A stretch of DNA of 7,704 bases, from assembly GCA_014523665.1 (NCBI GenBank), contig JAATVR010000779.1:1-7704 (forward strand), written 5' to 3'. The position numbers and the translations under genes were made by a program. The notes beneath the pieces are model-generated. The model did not search any database, was not told where the DNA came from, and saw nothing but the letters and a program-made list of their open reading frames with translations. This DNA comes from Nitrososphaerales archaeon TH526 (GTDB lineage Archaea; Thermoproteota; Nitrososphaeria; Nitrososphaerales; Nitrososphaeraceae). The number at the start of each line of letters is the position of its first letter. The stretch's first letter is position 1. Positions 1-6,501 of the stretch are shown one piece after another.

Positions 1-155
1 CCAGCTATTCCTACACCACGTTTTGGATCAAACTGGTATCCGTCGCCGACAAATTTCAATTTCTCCTCTGGATATCTAAAGGTAAACCTCTTGATCAACA
101 GATGCTTTGATCCTGATTCAATAGTCTTGATAAATCCGCTAGCTGTACTACTCAA
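1..155 (-). CDS. Partial unrecognised gene, 5' end only, possible TTG start
   Basis: The minus-strand frame is open from a stop at 233-231 to the window edge, about 77 codons. I do not recognise the product. There is no ATG or GTG in the frame. A TTG at 155-153 gives 51 codons starting MSSTASGFIKT, then a basic segment (KHLLIKRFTFRYPEEK) and FVGDGYQFDPKRGVGIAG at the edge. No signal peptide or membrane segment is evident in this part. A TATA-like CTTATATAC at 196-188 lies about 37 nt before this TTG, which would give a leader of roughly 10 nt and supports this start. The residue composition looks protein-like, but an open frame of this length can occur by chance. It could also be the remnant of a gene that lost its N-terminus. 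If real, it is transcribed divergently from trpB. Its 3' end lies outside the window. Confidence 0.35.
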   Translation of the reverse strand, partial: MSSTASGFIKTIESGSKHLLIKRFTFRYPEEKLKFVGDGYQFDPKRGVGIA

Positions 156-187
156 ATTGTAGCAGTAATAATATGTGCCACGTTGAG

Positions 188-196
188 GTATATAAG
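188..196 (-). promoter_or_regulatory. TATA-like box, divergent spacer
   Basis: The minus strand reads CTTATATAC, centred at 192. An archaeal TATA box here would start transcription near 166, about 10 nt before the candidate TTG at 155. The plus strand reads GTATATAAG, also a good TATA match. In that direction it would give trpB a leader of over 200 nt. The sequence cannot decide the direction. Confidence 0.3.
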
Positions 197-228
197 CGAT
201 CCCTATACTCAGCTTTCGACCACCCCGT

Positions 229-244
229 GTTCAGACGGTCTAAC
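229..244. repeat. Quasi-palindrome in the trpB upstream region
   Basis: The sequence GTT-C-AGAC-G-GTCT-AAC is a 7+7 bp inverted repeat with one unpaired C in the left arm and a single-base centre. It lies about 185 nt before trpB and about 75 nt before the candidate divergent TTG. Symmetry of this kind can mark a repressor site, but there is no second copy in the window and the regulator is unknown. Confidence 0.25.
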
Positions 245-331
245 TAAATGCAGTTATGTCATTCTCTGACTTCAACTAAAGTAAGAGAGTAAATTTGATA
301 CAGTCGGGCTATAAGATCCATAGAAGTGCAC

Positions 332-350
332 TTATCATTCTAATTGATAA
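332..350. repeat. AT-rich inverted repeat in the trpB upstream region
   Basis: TTATCA (332-337) and TGATAA (345-350) are perfect 6-bp inverted arms around a 7-nt spacer. A run of A follows directly. It lies about 80 nt before the trpB start. It may be an operator, or a weak terminator acting on leftward transcription, because the minus strand reads TTTTT next to the arm. Chance is possible in AT-rich DNA. Confidence 0.25.
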
Positions 351-386
351 AAATTCGTAGGGTTGACGCTCACATGAAGATAACGT

Positions 387-405
387 CTTAATAGCGTGAT
401 AATTC
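387..405 (+). promoter_or_regulatory. Weak candidate promoter of trpBA
   Basis: CTTAATAG (387-394) and GATAATTC (398-405) are the best TATA-like stretches at the distance expected for a short leader, roughly 25-40 nt before the trpB ATG. Neither is a strong match to the archaeal consensus. No Shine-Dalgarno sequence precedes the ATG, which fits a short-leader transcript. Confidence 0.25.
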
Positions 406-427
406 AATTCTAGAGCGTAACTATAAG

Positions 428-1639
428 ATGCCTAATGATTATCTTAATGAGGGAAGATTCGGAGAATATGGGGGCCGCTACATACCTGAAACCCTGGTTC
501 CACCAATTGAGGAACTAGAAAGGGCGTATGCTAAATCTAAGAAAGATCCCTTGTTTAAAAGTCAATTACGCTATTATCTTAATGAGTATGCAGGAAGGCC
601 AACGCCGCTCTACTATGCAAAAAATCTAACTCATTACATAGGAGGTGCCAGGATCTACCTAAAGAGAGAAGACCTGCTACACGGAGGCGCTCATAAAATT
701 AACAATACTCTGGGTCAGGGATTATTGGCCAAAAAGATGGGAAAACAAAGGGTCATTGCAGAAACAGGTGCGGGACAACATGGAGTAGCGACGTCAATTG
801 CGTGCGCAGCACTCAATCTGAACGCAGAGGTTTACATGGGTCTCAAGGATACTCAGAGGCAAAGTCAGAATGTACTCAGGATGAAGCTCCTTGGCGCCAA
901 AGTCCATGAAGTTACTTCTGGAAGTCAAACCTTGAAAGATGCTATTAATGAAGCATTAAGGGATTGGATTTCAAATGTGGAAGATACATACTATTTGATA
1001 GGATCTGCAGTAGGACCACATCCCTATCCAACAATAGTGCGTGATTTTCAGAGCGTGATAGGAACTGAGATAAAGAGCCAGGCAAAAAAAATATTTGGAC
1101 GACTTCCTGACGCGGTAGTTGCTTGCGTTGGCGGGGGCAGTAATGCCATCGGAAGTTTCTACCCTTTCCTCGAAAGACGGGAGGTTTCGCTCATTGGAGT
1201 CGAAGCCGGAGGAAAAGGACTAAGTACGCAAAAGCACTCTGCAAGTCTAAACGCTGGAACCGTTGGGGTTTTACACGGAATGAGAAGCTACCTTCTACAA
1301 GATAAGTTTGGTCAGATAATCAATACCCATAGTATTTCGGCAGGCCTCGACTACCCGGGAGTAGGACCGGAACATGCTTATCTTAAGGATACTCGAAGGG
1401 CCATGTACGTTAGTTGTACTGATCATGATGCTATGAATGCGTTCATGACACTGTGCAAATATGAAGGGATCATTCCAGCTCTTGAATCATCTCATGCATT
1501 GGCATATGCTATGAAGCTTGCTAAAAAAATAGGGCGAAATAAGAATATTGTCGTCACCTTATCTGGACGAGGCGACAAAGACATCAATATTCTTTTGGAA
1601 CGTAAAGACCTTTCACGAAATGGATTCGATTCAAAATGA
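428..1639 (+). CDS. trpB: Tryptophan synthase beta chain (TrpB1 type)
   Basis: This cytoplasmic PLP enzyme condenses indole, channelled from TrpA, with L-serine to make L-tryptophan. The 403-residue length matches the family. The N-terminus [13 protein letters not shown] is the classical TrpB start, so ATG 428 is well placed. In [12 protein letters not shown], Lys90 should form the internal aldimine with PLP (E. coli Lys87). Glu112 in AETGAGQHG corresponds to the catalytic Glu109. GGGSNA at 235-240 binds the cofactor phosphate. Ser379 in LSGRGDKD corresponds to Ser377 near the pyridine nitrogen. Residues 280-320, including GVGPEH, look like canonical TrpB1, the TrpA-dependent form, rather than TrpB2, and direct coupling to trpA supports that. 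The stop overlaps the trpA start in ATGA, so translation is probably coupled. No other trp genes are in the window, so trpE, G, D and C must lie elsewhere. Confidence 0.98.
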   Translation: MPNDYLNEGRFGEYGGRYIPETLVPPIEELERAYAKSKKDPLFKSQLRYYLNEYAGRPTPLYYAKNLTHYIGGARIYLKREDLLHGGAHKINNTLGQGLLAKKMGKQRVIAETGAGQHGVATSIACAALNLNAEVYMGLKDTQRQSQNVLRMKLLGAKVHEVTSGSQTLKDAINEALRDWISNVEDTYYLIGSAVGPHPYPTIVRDFQSVIGTEIKSQAKKIFGRLPDAVVACVGGGSNAIGSFYPFLERREVSLIGVEAGGKGLSTQKHSASLNAGTVGVLHGMRSYLLQDKFGQIINTHSISAGLDYPGVGPEHAYLKDTRRAMYVSCTDHDAMNAFMTLCKYEGIIPALESSHALAYAMKLAKKIGRNKNIVVTLSGRGDKDINILLERKDLSRNGFDSK

Positions 1640-2466
1640 TTTCAATCAAGAGGATGGACGATCGGATTGGCAAGAAGTTTAGTGACTTAAGAGAAAGACA
1701 TCAGGCAGCTTTGATCTGTTATATGGTAGCAGGATATCCAGACCTAAGAATGAGTGAATCTATTATTGAAACATTGGTTAAAGCGGGAGCAGACATGATC
1801 GAAATAGGGATCCCTTTTTCCGATCCTATAGCTGATGGCCCAATTATCCAAGAAGCCTCACACTACGCCTTAACACACGGAATCAGGCCTCAGCAATGTA
1901 TTGCACTGGCTGGTGCTACCAGGAAGAGATTTCCTGACTTACCACTCATTTTTATGACTTATTGTAATATTCTATATCGTACAGGGTTTATGGACTTCAT
2001 GTCTAAAGCGAGAGATTCAGGTATTGACGGTTTCATTTTACCTGACATGTCGGTAGAAGAGTCAAAGGAATACATCAAAATCTCTCGTGAGCTTGAATTG
2101 GCATCCATTTTCATAGTTTCTCCAAATACCGAAGATAACCGCGCACGTAGGATTATGAATGCTTCTACGGGCTTCTTGTACGCCGTTTCAGTTTATGGTG
2201 TCACTGGTGTCAGAAGTACGCTTTATGATCGTTCTATAAAAAGGATAGTTGAACTACGAAAAAATTCAAATCAATTCCTTCCGATCGCCGTAGGCTTCGG
2301 AGTACAAAATCCAGATCATGTTACGATGATGATTGCAGCTGGTGCGGACGCGGTAATTATAGGGAGCGCCCTTGTCAATATTATAAAAACAACAGAGAAT
2401 AATTCAAATATGCTAAATGACCTTTATGATTTTGTTCGCCGTATGAAGAATGCCTGTCGCCACTAG
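1636..2466 (+). CDS. trpA: Tryptophan synthase alpha chain
   Basis: This TIM-barrel enzyme cleaves indole-3-glycerol phosphate to indole and glyceraldehyde-3-phosphate and passes the indole through a tunnel to TrpB. The chain is 276 residues, within the usual range. The signature [15 protein letters not shown] gives catalytic Glu56 and Asp67, equivalent to E. coli Glu49 and Asp60. The [13 protein letters not shown] stretch holds the conserved Tyr and the phosphate-side GVTG loop, and AVGFGV and VIIGSALV near residues 215-245 are the usual late barrel strands. The ATG at 1636 overlaps the trpB stop (ATGA). A second ATG at 1654 (Met7, before DDRIGKKF) would give a more typical N-terminus, so the start is uncertain by six residues. 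The gene ends in tandem stops, TAGTAG. With trpB it forms a coupled two-gene unit. Confidence 0.97.
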   Translation: MISIKRMDDRIGKKFSDLRERHQAALICYMVAGYPDLRMSESIIETLVKAGADMIEIGIPFSDPIADGPIIQEASHYALTHGIRPQQCIALAGATRKRFPDLPLIFMTYCNILYRTGFMDFMSKARDSGIDGFILPDMSVEESKEYIKISRELELASIFIVSPNTEDNRARRIMNASTGFLYAVSVYGVTGVRSTLYDRSIKRIVELRKNSNQFLPIAVGFGVQNPDHVTMMIAAGADAVIIGSALVNIIKTTENNSNMLNDLYDFVRRMKNACRH

Positions 2467-2541
2467 TAGCCCATTGAAGAACCATTGGCGATCGATTTGC
2501 CGAACCGTACTTGAGGAAAGCTTCCCATCGTCGAAACAGAA
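2467..2541 (+). other. Spacer between trpA and the nuclease-like gene
   Basis: These 75 nt contain no TATA-like box at a useful distance before 2542 and no poly-T run. That suggests the downstream gene is read from the trp transcript. Two small symmetries are visible: TTGGC...GCCGA around a GATCGATTT loop near 2485-2504, and GGAA-AGC-TTCC at 2515-2525. They are too short to call as terminators. Confidence 0.3.
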
Positions 2542-3354
2542 ATGAAAGAGCAAGGCCTCCAAAAGCTGTTTATTGAATCACTTCTTTCAGGTGAAATACA
2601 GGGAATAAGTGAAATAATTGAGATACCATCACTTCAGAAACCAGAGAGGATAATAAGAATTAAGAAAGAAGCTTACTTCCGATATTTTGATCTTGTCATA
2701 GGTGTTATCAACTTGCAAAGGAATTTGCAAACAAGGACAAAGGCAGACTCAATAGACATCTATGATAGGTACCATAACCTAATAATGCGTACTTCAGAAT
2801 TACTTGCCTTTGCTAGGGAAGAGAACTGCAAAGTTGAATCGATTGACCTCATTCCTGTTGAATTTAAATCTGACAATGATTCACTTGATGAAAGACTTCC
2901 TAGGCAGGTTATCAATGCAATATTGGCATTCGGGCGTTCAGTTGTAGTTTTTGACAAGATACACACAGCGAGAATACAAAAATACGGGTTATTCAGGTTA
3001 CTTCCAGCCTCCATAATCGGTTATTCAAATGATAACAAGTTTAAGGTGATTTCGTCGGAGAAACGAATTGTTGGTGATTGTTTGGTCAAACCTCAAAAAT
3101 CTGTGTTTGCGAAAATACTTAGGGATAACGGTTTGATGGATAATCTTACAGCCGTTTATTCGCACGTCAGTGTGATTCAGAGAATTTATCAAAAAATGCT
3201 CTTCAACCAAATGTTTGAAGAAAGGGTCGACCTCCTAAAAGAAGAAATTGAATTTCTATCTGGTCTCAATAGACCTCCGTATTTTCATGAAAAAGAGCAA
3301 ATTAAAAAAATCATACGAGAAAGTACCAATAAAAAAATAACCGACTATGTATAA
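2542..3354 (+). CDS. PD-(D/E)XK nuclease-like protein, function unknown
   Basis: I do not recognise this 270-residue protein as a named family, but its core resembles a PD-(D/E)XK nuclease fold. The segment IPVEFKSDNDSLDERLPRQ holds the E-x-K pair (Glu107, Lys109), the SDNDSL turn and a following R-Q helix (Arg121, Gln122), as in VRR-Nuc/MmcB-like endonuclease domains. It is followed by a strand-like SVVVFDK. The upstream metal-ligand strand would be SELLAFA, with Glu86 where Asp is usual. Residues 205-265 look helical and charged. There is no signal peptide or membrane segment. ATG 2542 is the first possible start because an in-frame TGA lies at 2512. The gene follows trpA by 75 nt without an obvious promoter, so co-transcription is likely, though no metabolic link is apparent. 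Substrate and activity are unknown. Homology search or structure prediction would settle the fold. Confidence 0.8.
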   Translation: MKEQGLQKLFIESLLSGEIQGISEIIEIPSLQKPERIIRIKKEAYFRYFDLVIGVINLQRNLQTRTKADSIDIYDRYHNLIMRTSELLAFAREENCKVESIDLIPVEFKSDNDSLDERLPRQVINAILAFGRSVVVFDKIHTARIQKYGLFRLLPASIIGYSNDNKFKVISSEKRIVGDCLVKPQKSVFAKILRDNGLMDNLTAVYSHVSVIQRIYQKMLFNQMFEERVDLLKEEIEFLSGLNRPPYFHEKEQIKKIIRESTNKKITDYV

Positions 3355-3365
3355 TGGTACTTTGG

Positions 3366-3381
3366 CTATTTTTTTGTCTTG
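3366..3381 (+). terminator. T-rich terminator after the trp group
   Basis: CTATTTTTTTGTCTTG, with seven consecutive T, begins 12 nt after the stop codon at 3354. A T tract without a strong hairpin is the usual archaeal termination signal, so it probably ends the plus-strand transcript. Confidence 0.55.
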
Positions 3382-3446
3382 TGGTGAATCACAGAAATCA
3401 CGTCCCTGGTGAAAAAGTGAAAGTCAAATGAATTCTTGAATGTTGG

Positions 3447-3461
3447 CAAGACAAAATATAG
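3447..3461 (-). terminator. T-rich terminator after the HExxH gene
   Basis: Read on the minus strand this is CTATATTTTGTCTTG, starting 8 nt after the stop of the gene at 3469-3792. It is nearly the same sequence as the plus-strand terminator at 3366-3381, so the two form an inverted pair facing each other. Another minus-strand T run (CACTTTTTCAC) lies near 3408-3418 as a backup. Confidence 0.4.
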
Positions 3462-3468
3462 GGGTTGT

Positions 3469-3792
3469 TCATGGCGTGACAATTCCCGAAGAATCTGTGG
3501 CAAACAAGATATTGTTAATGGTAACTTGAAACTTGTGCCCGTTTCTTTCAACTAGGACTTCTATATCGTCGAGGGAATCAGATATTTCTGAGCCCTCGCT
3601 TCGACCAATCACTACATGAATTGATTCATGGGCAATTAGCGAATCCATGTAGGGCTCTATCTCTTCGAAATCACTTGAGCGTCTCCTAGACGTTGCTTGA
3701 GATGTGATGACTATCATAGTGGTTCCCTCATACGTGAAATAGGCAGGGGAATTATCGATAGCACACGCGAGGGCGAAATCATTTATTGGCAA
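3469..3792 (-). CDS. Small HExxH-motif protein, putative zinc metallopeptidase
   Basis: This 107-residue protein carries LIAHESIHVVIGR, a zincin-type HExxH with His55, Glu56 and His59. It is followed by an acidic stretch, SEGSEISDSLDDIE (65-78), in which an Asp or Glu could be the third zinc ligand. A predicted helix around HExxH followed by an LDDIE segment recalls small archaeal and phage metallopeptidase-like proteins, but I cannot name a family. There is no signal peptide or membrane helix, so it is probably cytoplasmic. The start is TTG at 3792. The frame extends only seven codons further upstream to a TAA at 3816-3814, with no other start. A strong TATATATAA at 3827-3819 places transcription a few nt before this TTG, which supports it. 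The alternative ATG at Met26 would shorten the chain but keep the HExxH. The gene is monocistronic and convergent with the trp group. Protease activity is inferred from the motif alone. Confidence 0.7.
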   Translation of the reverse strand: MPINDFALACAIDNSPAYFTYEGTTMIVITSQATSRRRSSDFEEIEPYMDSLIAHESIHVVIGRSEGSEISDSLDDIEVLVERNGHKFQVTINNILFATDSSGIVTP

Positions 3793-3818
3793 TGACCAGT
3801 AGAATCTAACAGTTTATG

Positions 3819-3827
3819 TTATATATA
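3819..3827 (-). promoter_or_regulatory. TATA box of the HExxH gene
   Basis: The minus strand reads TATATATAA, the clearest archaeal TATA box in the window, centred 31 nt before the TTG start at 3792. The expected transcription start is near 3795-3799, giving an almost leaderless mRNA. Confidence 0.6.
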
Positions 3828-3854
3828 CAAACACATCGCTAGGTGTATTGCGAT

Positions 3855-3872
3855 ATAATTTGAAAGAATTAT
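3855..3872. repeat. AT-only inverted repeat after the methionine synthase gene
   Basis: ATAATT (3855-3860) and AATTAT (3867-3872) are perfect arms around a 6-nt loop, 25 nt past the stop codon of the cobalamin-domain gene. On the minus strand the loop is CTTTCA. It may assist termination of the methionine synthase transcript, but the stem is weak. Confidence 0.25.
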
Positions 3873-3896
3873 TACTCCGTAACAAATCACGTCGCT

Positions 3897-6428
3897 TTAG
3901 ATGACGAAATACTCAGCCTCAGGATGGTGGACTACAATTGCCGCAGTTGATTGGTCGGGAATTATCTGCCCAGCTTCAGTAAGGAATATGTCTGATTTAG
4001 ACGGATCTAGAAGTTTCCAAACGAGGCGATGTTGAGTAATATCAGGGCAGCTTGGATAGCCCCAACTATACCTCAATCCTCTTGGCGGAACGATATCTAA
4101 TTCCGATCTAATTCTGTGATTAACCCATTCTGCCAATGCTTCAGCTGTCTCGACAGCTAGACCGTGCAGATAGTAAGCGTCAGTGTATCTATCTTGCTGG
4201 TTCCATTCATCAATAACAGAGCTAGCTCTCTTTCCCACAGTAGCAATCTGAAATGCAACTATGTCATTTTCACCAAAATAATCTGTAATACACAAGTGTT
4301 TCTCTAATGTCGATCTAGGAAAATCGAAACTCACCTCCCCAGCACCATTGGGTATCTCTACCTGAAGCAGATTGTTTCTATTGTGGCATTTGAAGTATCC
4401 ATAAACGATGGTACACGCAAACAGTTTCTGCTTTACAACCTTGTCTTGCCATTCTGTTAACAGAGCTTCGGGATCTGCTACTGCCTTGTTGATGGATTTG
4501 CCCCGCATTCCCCACGACAATACAAATAGCGACTTTTTATTTAGAAACTTCCATACCTCATAAAGATCGATGTCTTTCTGACTGATTCTGATAATCTTAT
4601 TAATGTGAGGAGGCTTTGGAGGTATGACTGGAACAATCTTGCTGTGGGATATCGCCTCAGCCTTTTTAGTATATGAAATATTGTCTTTCCATTTATTCAA
4701 TTTGTACTTCCAATCTGATAGGAATGATTCTCTTTGATCCGAAGTTAAGCTATTCATTGCCTTTAATCCATCGAACGCTGTCTTACAGTAGAAAACCCCA
4801 GTATCATAAATTCCTCCATCCTTCGCTATCCGATTTATGTAATTGCTATTTATTGCGGCACCTCCACATAGAATAGGGATCTTGATATCATTCGTTCTTG
4901 CATACTCAACAAAATATTGCATCTGCTTTGAAGTTGAAACTAATAACGCAGACAATCCTACGGCGTCAGGTTTCACCTCCTTTATTTTATCTACTATCGT
5001 TTGAAGCGCTACTTGTTTACCAAGGTCATAAACAGTATACCCATTATTGGTCACGATGGTCTTTACCAGATTTTTCCCGATGTCATGAACATCACCATAC
5101 ACAGTACAGAGTACCAATTTGCCCTTGGTGACCCCTTCCTGCTTAATCAGATACTTCTCTAATTCTGCAACTGCTGCTTTCATACACTCTGCAGATTTGA
5201 GAACAAAAGGCAGGATGATTTCACCTGCGCCAAATTTATCACCTACCTCTTTCATGGCAGGAAGTAGAACATCATTCAGGGTTCTGACAGCTGATTCGTG
5301 AGCAACCTTTCTAGAGCAATGCAAGGTCTTGTGAGAAACGCCAAATTCATCAATCTTCTCTCTCAATACTGCATCTTTCTCGTCACATCTTTCAGCGATA
5401 GCGGCAACGACGTCGTTTTCAATCCCTTCTTTTAATCTATTTACGATGCGGAAATAGCATTTCCGGCTAGCGTCCCACGAAGGATCTACTTCTAGTCTGC
5501 TAGTGGTTTTGCTGTACTTACCTGTATTCGATGACTGTTCGAAATAGGATATAAATTCACTTAGTGAGTTACTATTTCGATTAAATATCAGGTCTTCCGC
5601 AAGTGTTTTCTCGTGTGAGCTAATAGAAGAGTAAGGTATTACATCCTTCGCATTAATGATGACTGTGTCTAAACCATATTGTAATGCGTGGTAAAGGAAG
5701 ACCGAATTTAGGATCTTCCTGGCATTATGAGCTAAGCCAAAGCTCACATTGCTAAGTCCTAAAGTTGTGAAGCTTTCAGGAAATCTCTTTTTCACTAGTC
5801 GTATCCCATCCAGCGTTTCTTTTGCTGAATTTACGAATTCGCTCTCCCCTGTAGCTAAAGTGAAAGTTAATACATCAAAGAGGTACTGCCAGGGTTTTAA
5901 ATCATATTTCTTGCCTGTATTGACTAGAAGCTCAGCAGTCTTAACTTTTTCTTCTGCAGTCTTTGCCATTCCTTGCGGACCGATACACATAGCAATTGCT
6001 GGCACACCAAATCTCTTCATAAGAGGAGCTAGTTTGTGAAATCGATTTCCATCTCCTTCCAGATTTATAGAGTTTATTATGGGTTTTCCAGGTATCTGTC
6101 TGAGTGCGGATTCAACAACGAGCGGATCAGTAGAATCTATGACTAAGGGAGCCTCAATTTCGAGGCTAAGCTTCTTTACCAGTCTTGTCATGAATTCCAT
6201 TTCGTCTGAGCGTTCAGTTGTAGCTACACACACATCCAAGCAATGAGCTCCGTCTTCAACCTGAGTTCTAGCCAACCTAAGGAGTCCATCAAAGTCATCG
6301 TTGAGAACTAGTTCCTTGGCTTTCTTGGAACCTTGAGTGTTGAGTCTTTCTCCTATGATTAAGGGGGGTGGAATTTGCATGATATCTACAGCCTTCAGTG
6401 CGGAACTAACTCGTGGTATTGTTGACAT
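3897..6428 (-). CDS. metH: Methionine synthase, folate/cobalamin/reactivation subunit
   Basis: This 843-residue chain matches the C-terminal two thirds of cobalamin-dependent methionine synthase. It moves a methyl group from methyl-tetrahydrofolate (or an archaeal pterin) to cob(I)alamin and on to homocysteine. Residues 20-300 are the pterin-binding barrel (IGERLNTQGSKK, LVIDST, GLSNVSFGL). About 325-430 is the helical cap (KFGAGEIILPFVLKSAECM). About 435-570 is the B12 Rossmann domain, with GDVHDIGKN giving axial ligand His448 (E. coli His759), GLSALLVSTS and LCGGAAIN. About 610-843 is the AdoMet-dependent reactivation domain, with Arg786 and Tyr791 in RYSWGYPSCP (E. coli Arg1134 and Tyr1139). 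The homocysteine domain is missing from this chain and is encoded just upstream. The chain ends at HPEAEYFVI, shorter at the C-terminus than E. coli MetH. ATG 6428 has a TATA-like stretch about 30 nt upstream, so it may have its own promoter. Confidence 0.95.
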   Translation of the reverse strand: MSTIPRVSSALKAVDIMQIPPPLIIGERLNTQGSKKAKELVLNDDFDGLLRLARTQVEDGAHCLDVCVATTERSDEMEFMTRLVKKLSLEIEAPLVIDSTDPLVVESALRQIPGKPIINSINLEGDGNRFHKLAPLMKRFGVPAIAMCIGPQGMAKTAEEKVKTAELLVNTGKKYDLKPWQYLFDVLTFTLATGESEFVNSAKETLDGIRLVKKRFPESFTTLGLSNVSFGLAHNARKILNSVFLYHALQYGLDTVIINAKDVIPYSSISSHEKTLAEDLIFNRNSNSLSEFISYFEQSSNTGKYSKTTSRLEVDPSWDASRKCYFRIVNRLKEGIENDVVAAIAERCDEKDAVLREKIDEFGVSHKTLHCSRKVAHESAVRTLNDVLLPAMKEVGDKFGAGEIILPFVLKSAECMKAAVAELEKYLIKQEGVTKGKLVLCTVYGDVHDIGKNLVKTIVTNNGYTVYDLGKQVALQTIVDKIKEVKPDAVGLSALLVSTSKQMQYFVEYARTNDIKIPILCGGAAINSNYINRIAKDGGIYDTGVFYCKTAFDGLKAMNSLTSDQRESFLSDWKYKLNKWKDNISYTKKAEAISHSKIVPVIPPKPPHINKIIRISQKDIDLYEVWKFLNKKSLFVLSWGMRGKSINKAVADPEALLTEWQDKVVKQKLFACTIVYGYFKCHNRNNLLQVEIPNGAGEVSFDFPRSTLEKHLCITDYFGENDIVAFQIATVGKRASSVIDEWNQQDRYTDAYYLHGLAVETAEALAEWVNHRIRSELDIVPPRGLRYSWGYPSCPDITQHRLVWKLLDPSKSDIFLTEAGQIIPDQSTAAIVVHHPEAEYFVI

Positions 6429-6450
6429 TTCCTACAAACCTTCAATCAAG

Positions 6451-6465
6451 GCTAATATTCATAAA
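6451..6465 (-). promoter_or_regulatory. Possible internal promoter before the cobalamin-domain gene
   Basis: The 73-nt gap between the two methionine synthase genes holds TTTATGAATATTAGC on the minus strand, centred about 30 nt before ATG 6428. An archaeal start from here would leave a leader of only a few nt. An AGGAA directly abutting the ATG is too close to act as a Shine-Dalgarno site. Confidence 0.3.
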
Positions 6466-6501
6466 CAAAGAATCAGAAGACTGTCACTATGTCAAATACG
6501 T

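Larger units (their letters stand above)
156..427. other. Divergent non-coding spacer upstream of trpB
   Basis: No convincing gene lies between the candidate minus-strand start and trpB. The spacer holds the TATA-like element at 188-196, a quasi-palindrome at 229-244, a short AT-rich hairpin at 332-350 and a weak TATA-like stretch at 387-405. I found no TGTACA box of the kind bound by the methanogen regulator TrpY. I also see no tRNA and no recognisable trp leader peptide rich in Trp codons. Confidence 0.5.

Noticed and set aside
1..159. Plus-strand open frame ending at TAG 160-162
   Set aside because: It is the antisense of the minus-strand frame. Its residues look less protein-like, and no gene end or terminator follows it.
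1636..2466. Fused or bifunctional trpBA
   Set aside because: The genes overlap by ATGA in different frames with a true stop, so they make two separate proteins.
2760..3210. Two short minus-strand open frames inside the nuclease-like gene
   Set aside because: Both overlap the plus-strand coding frame completely, have no promoter and show no recognisable motif.
3366..3551. 61-codon minus-strand frame
   Set aside because: It overlaps the end of the HExxH gene in another frame and covers both terminator tracts, with no supporting start signal.
3827..3896. Imperfect direct repeat (AACAAATCACGTCGCT and TACAAACACATCGCT)
   Set aside because: Two short diverged copies 54 nt apart in AT-rich spacer are not enough to call a repeat element or CRISPR-like unit.
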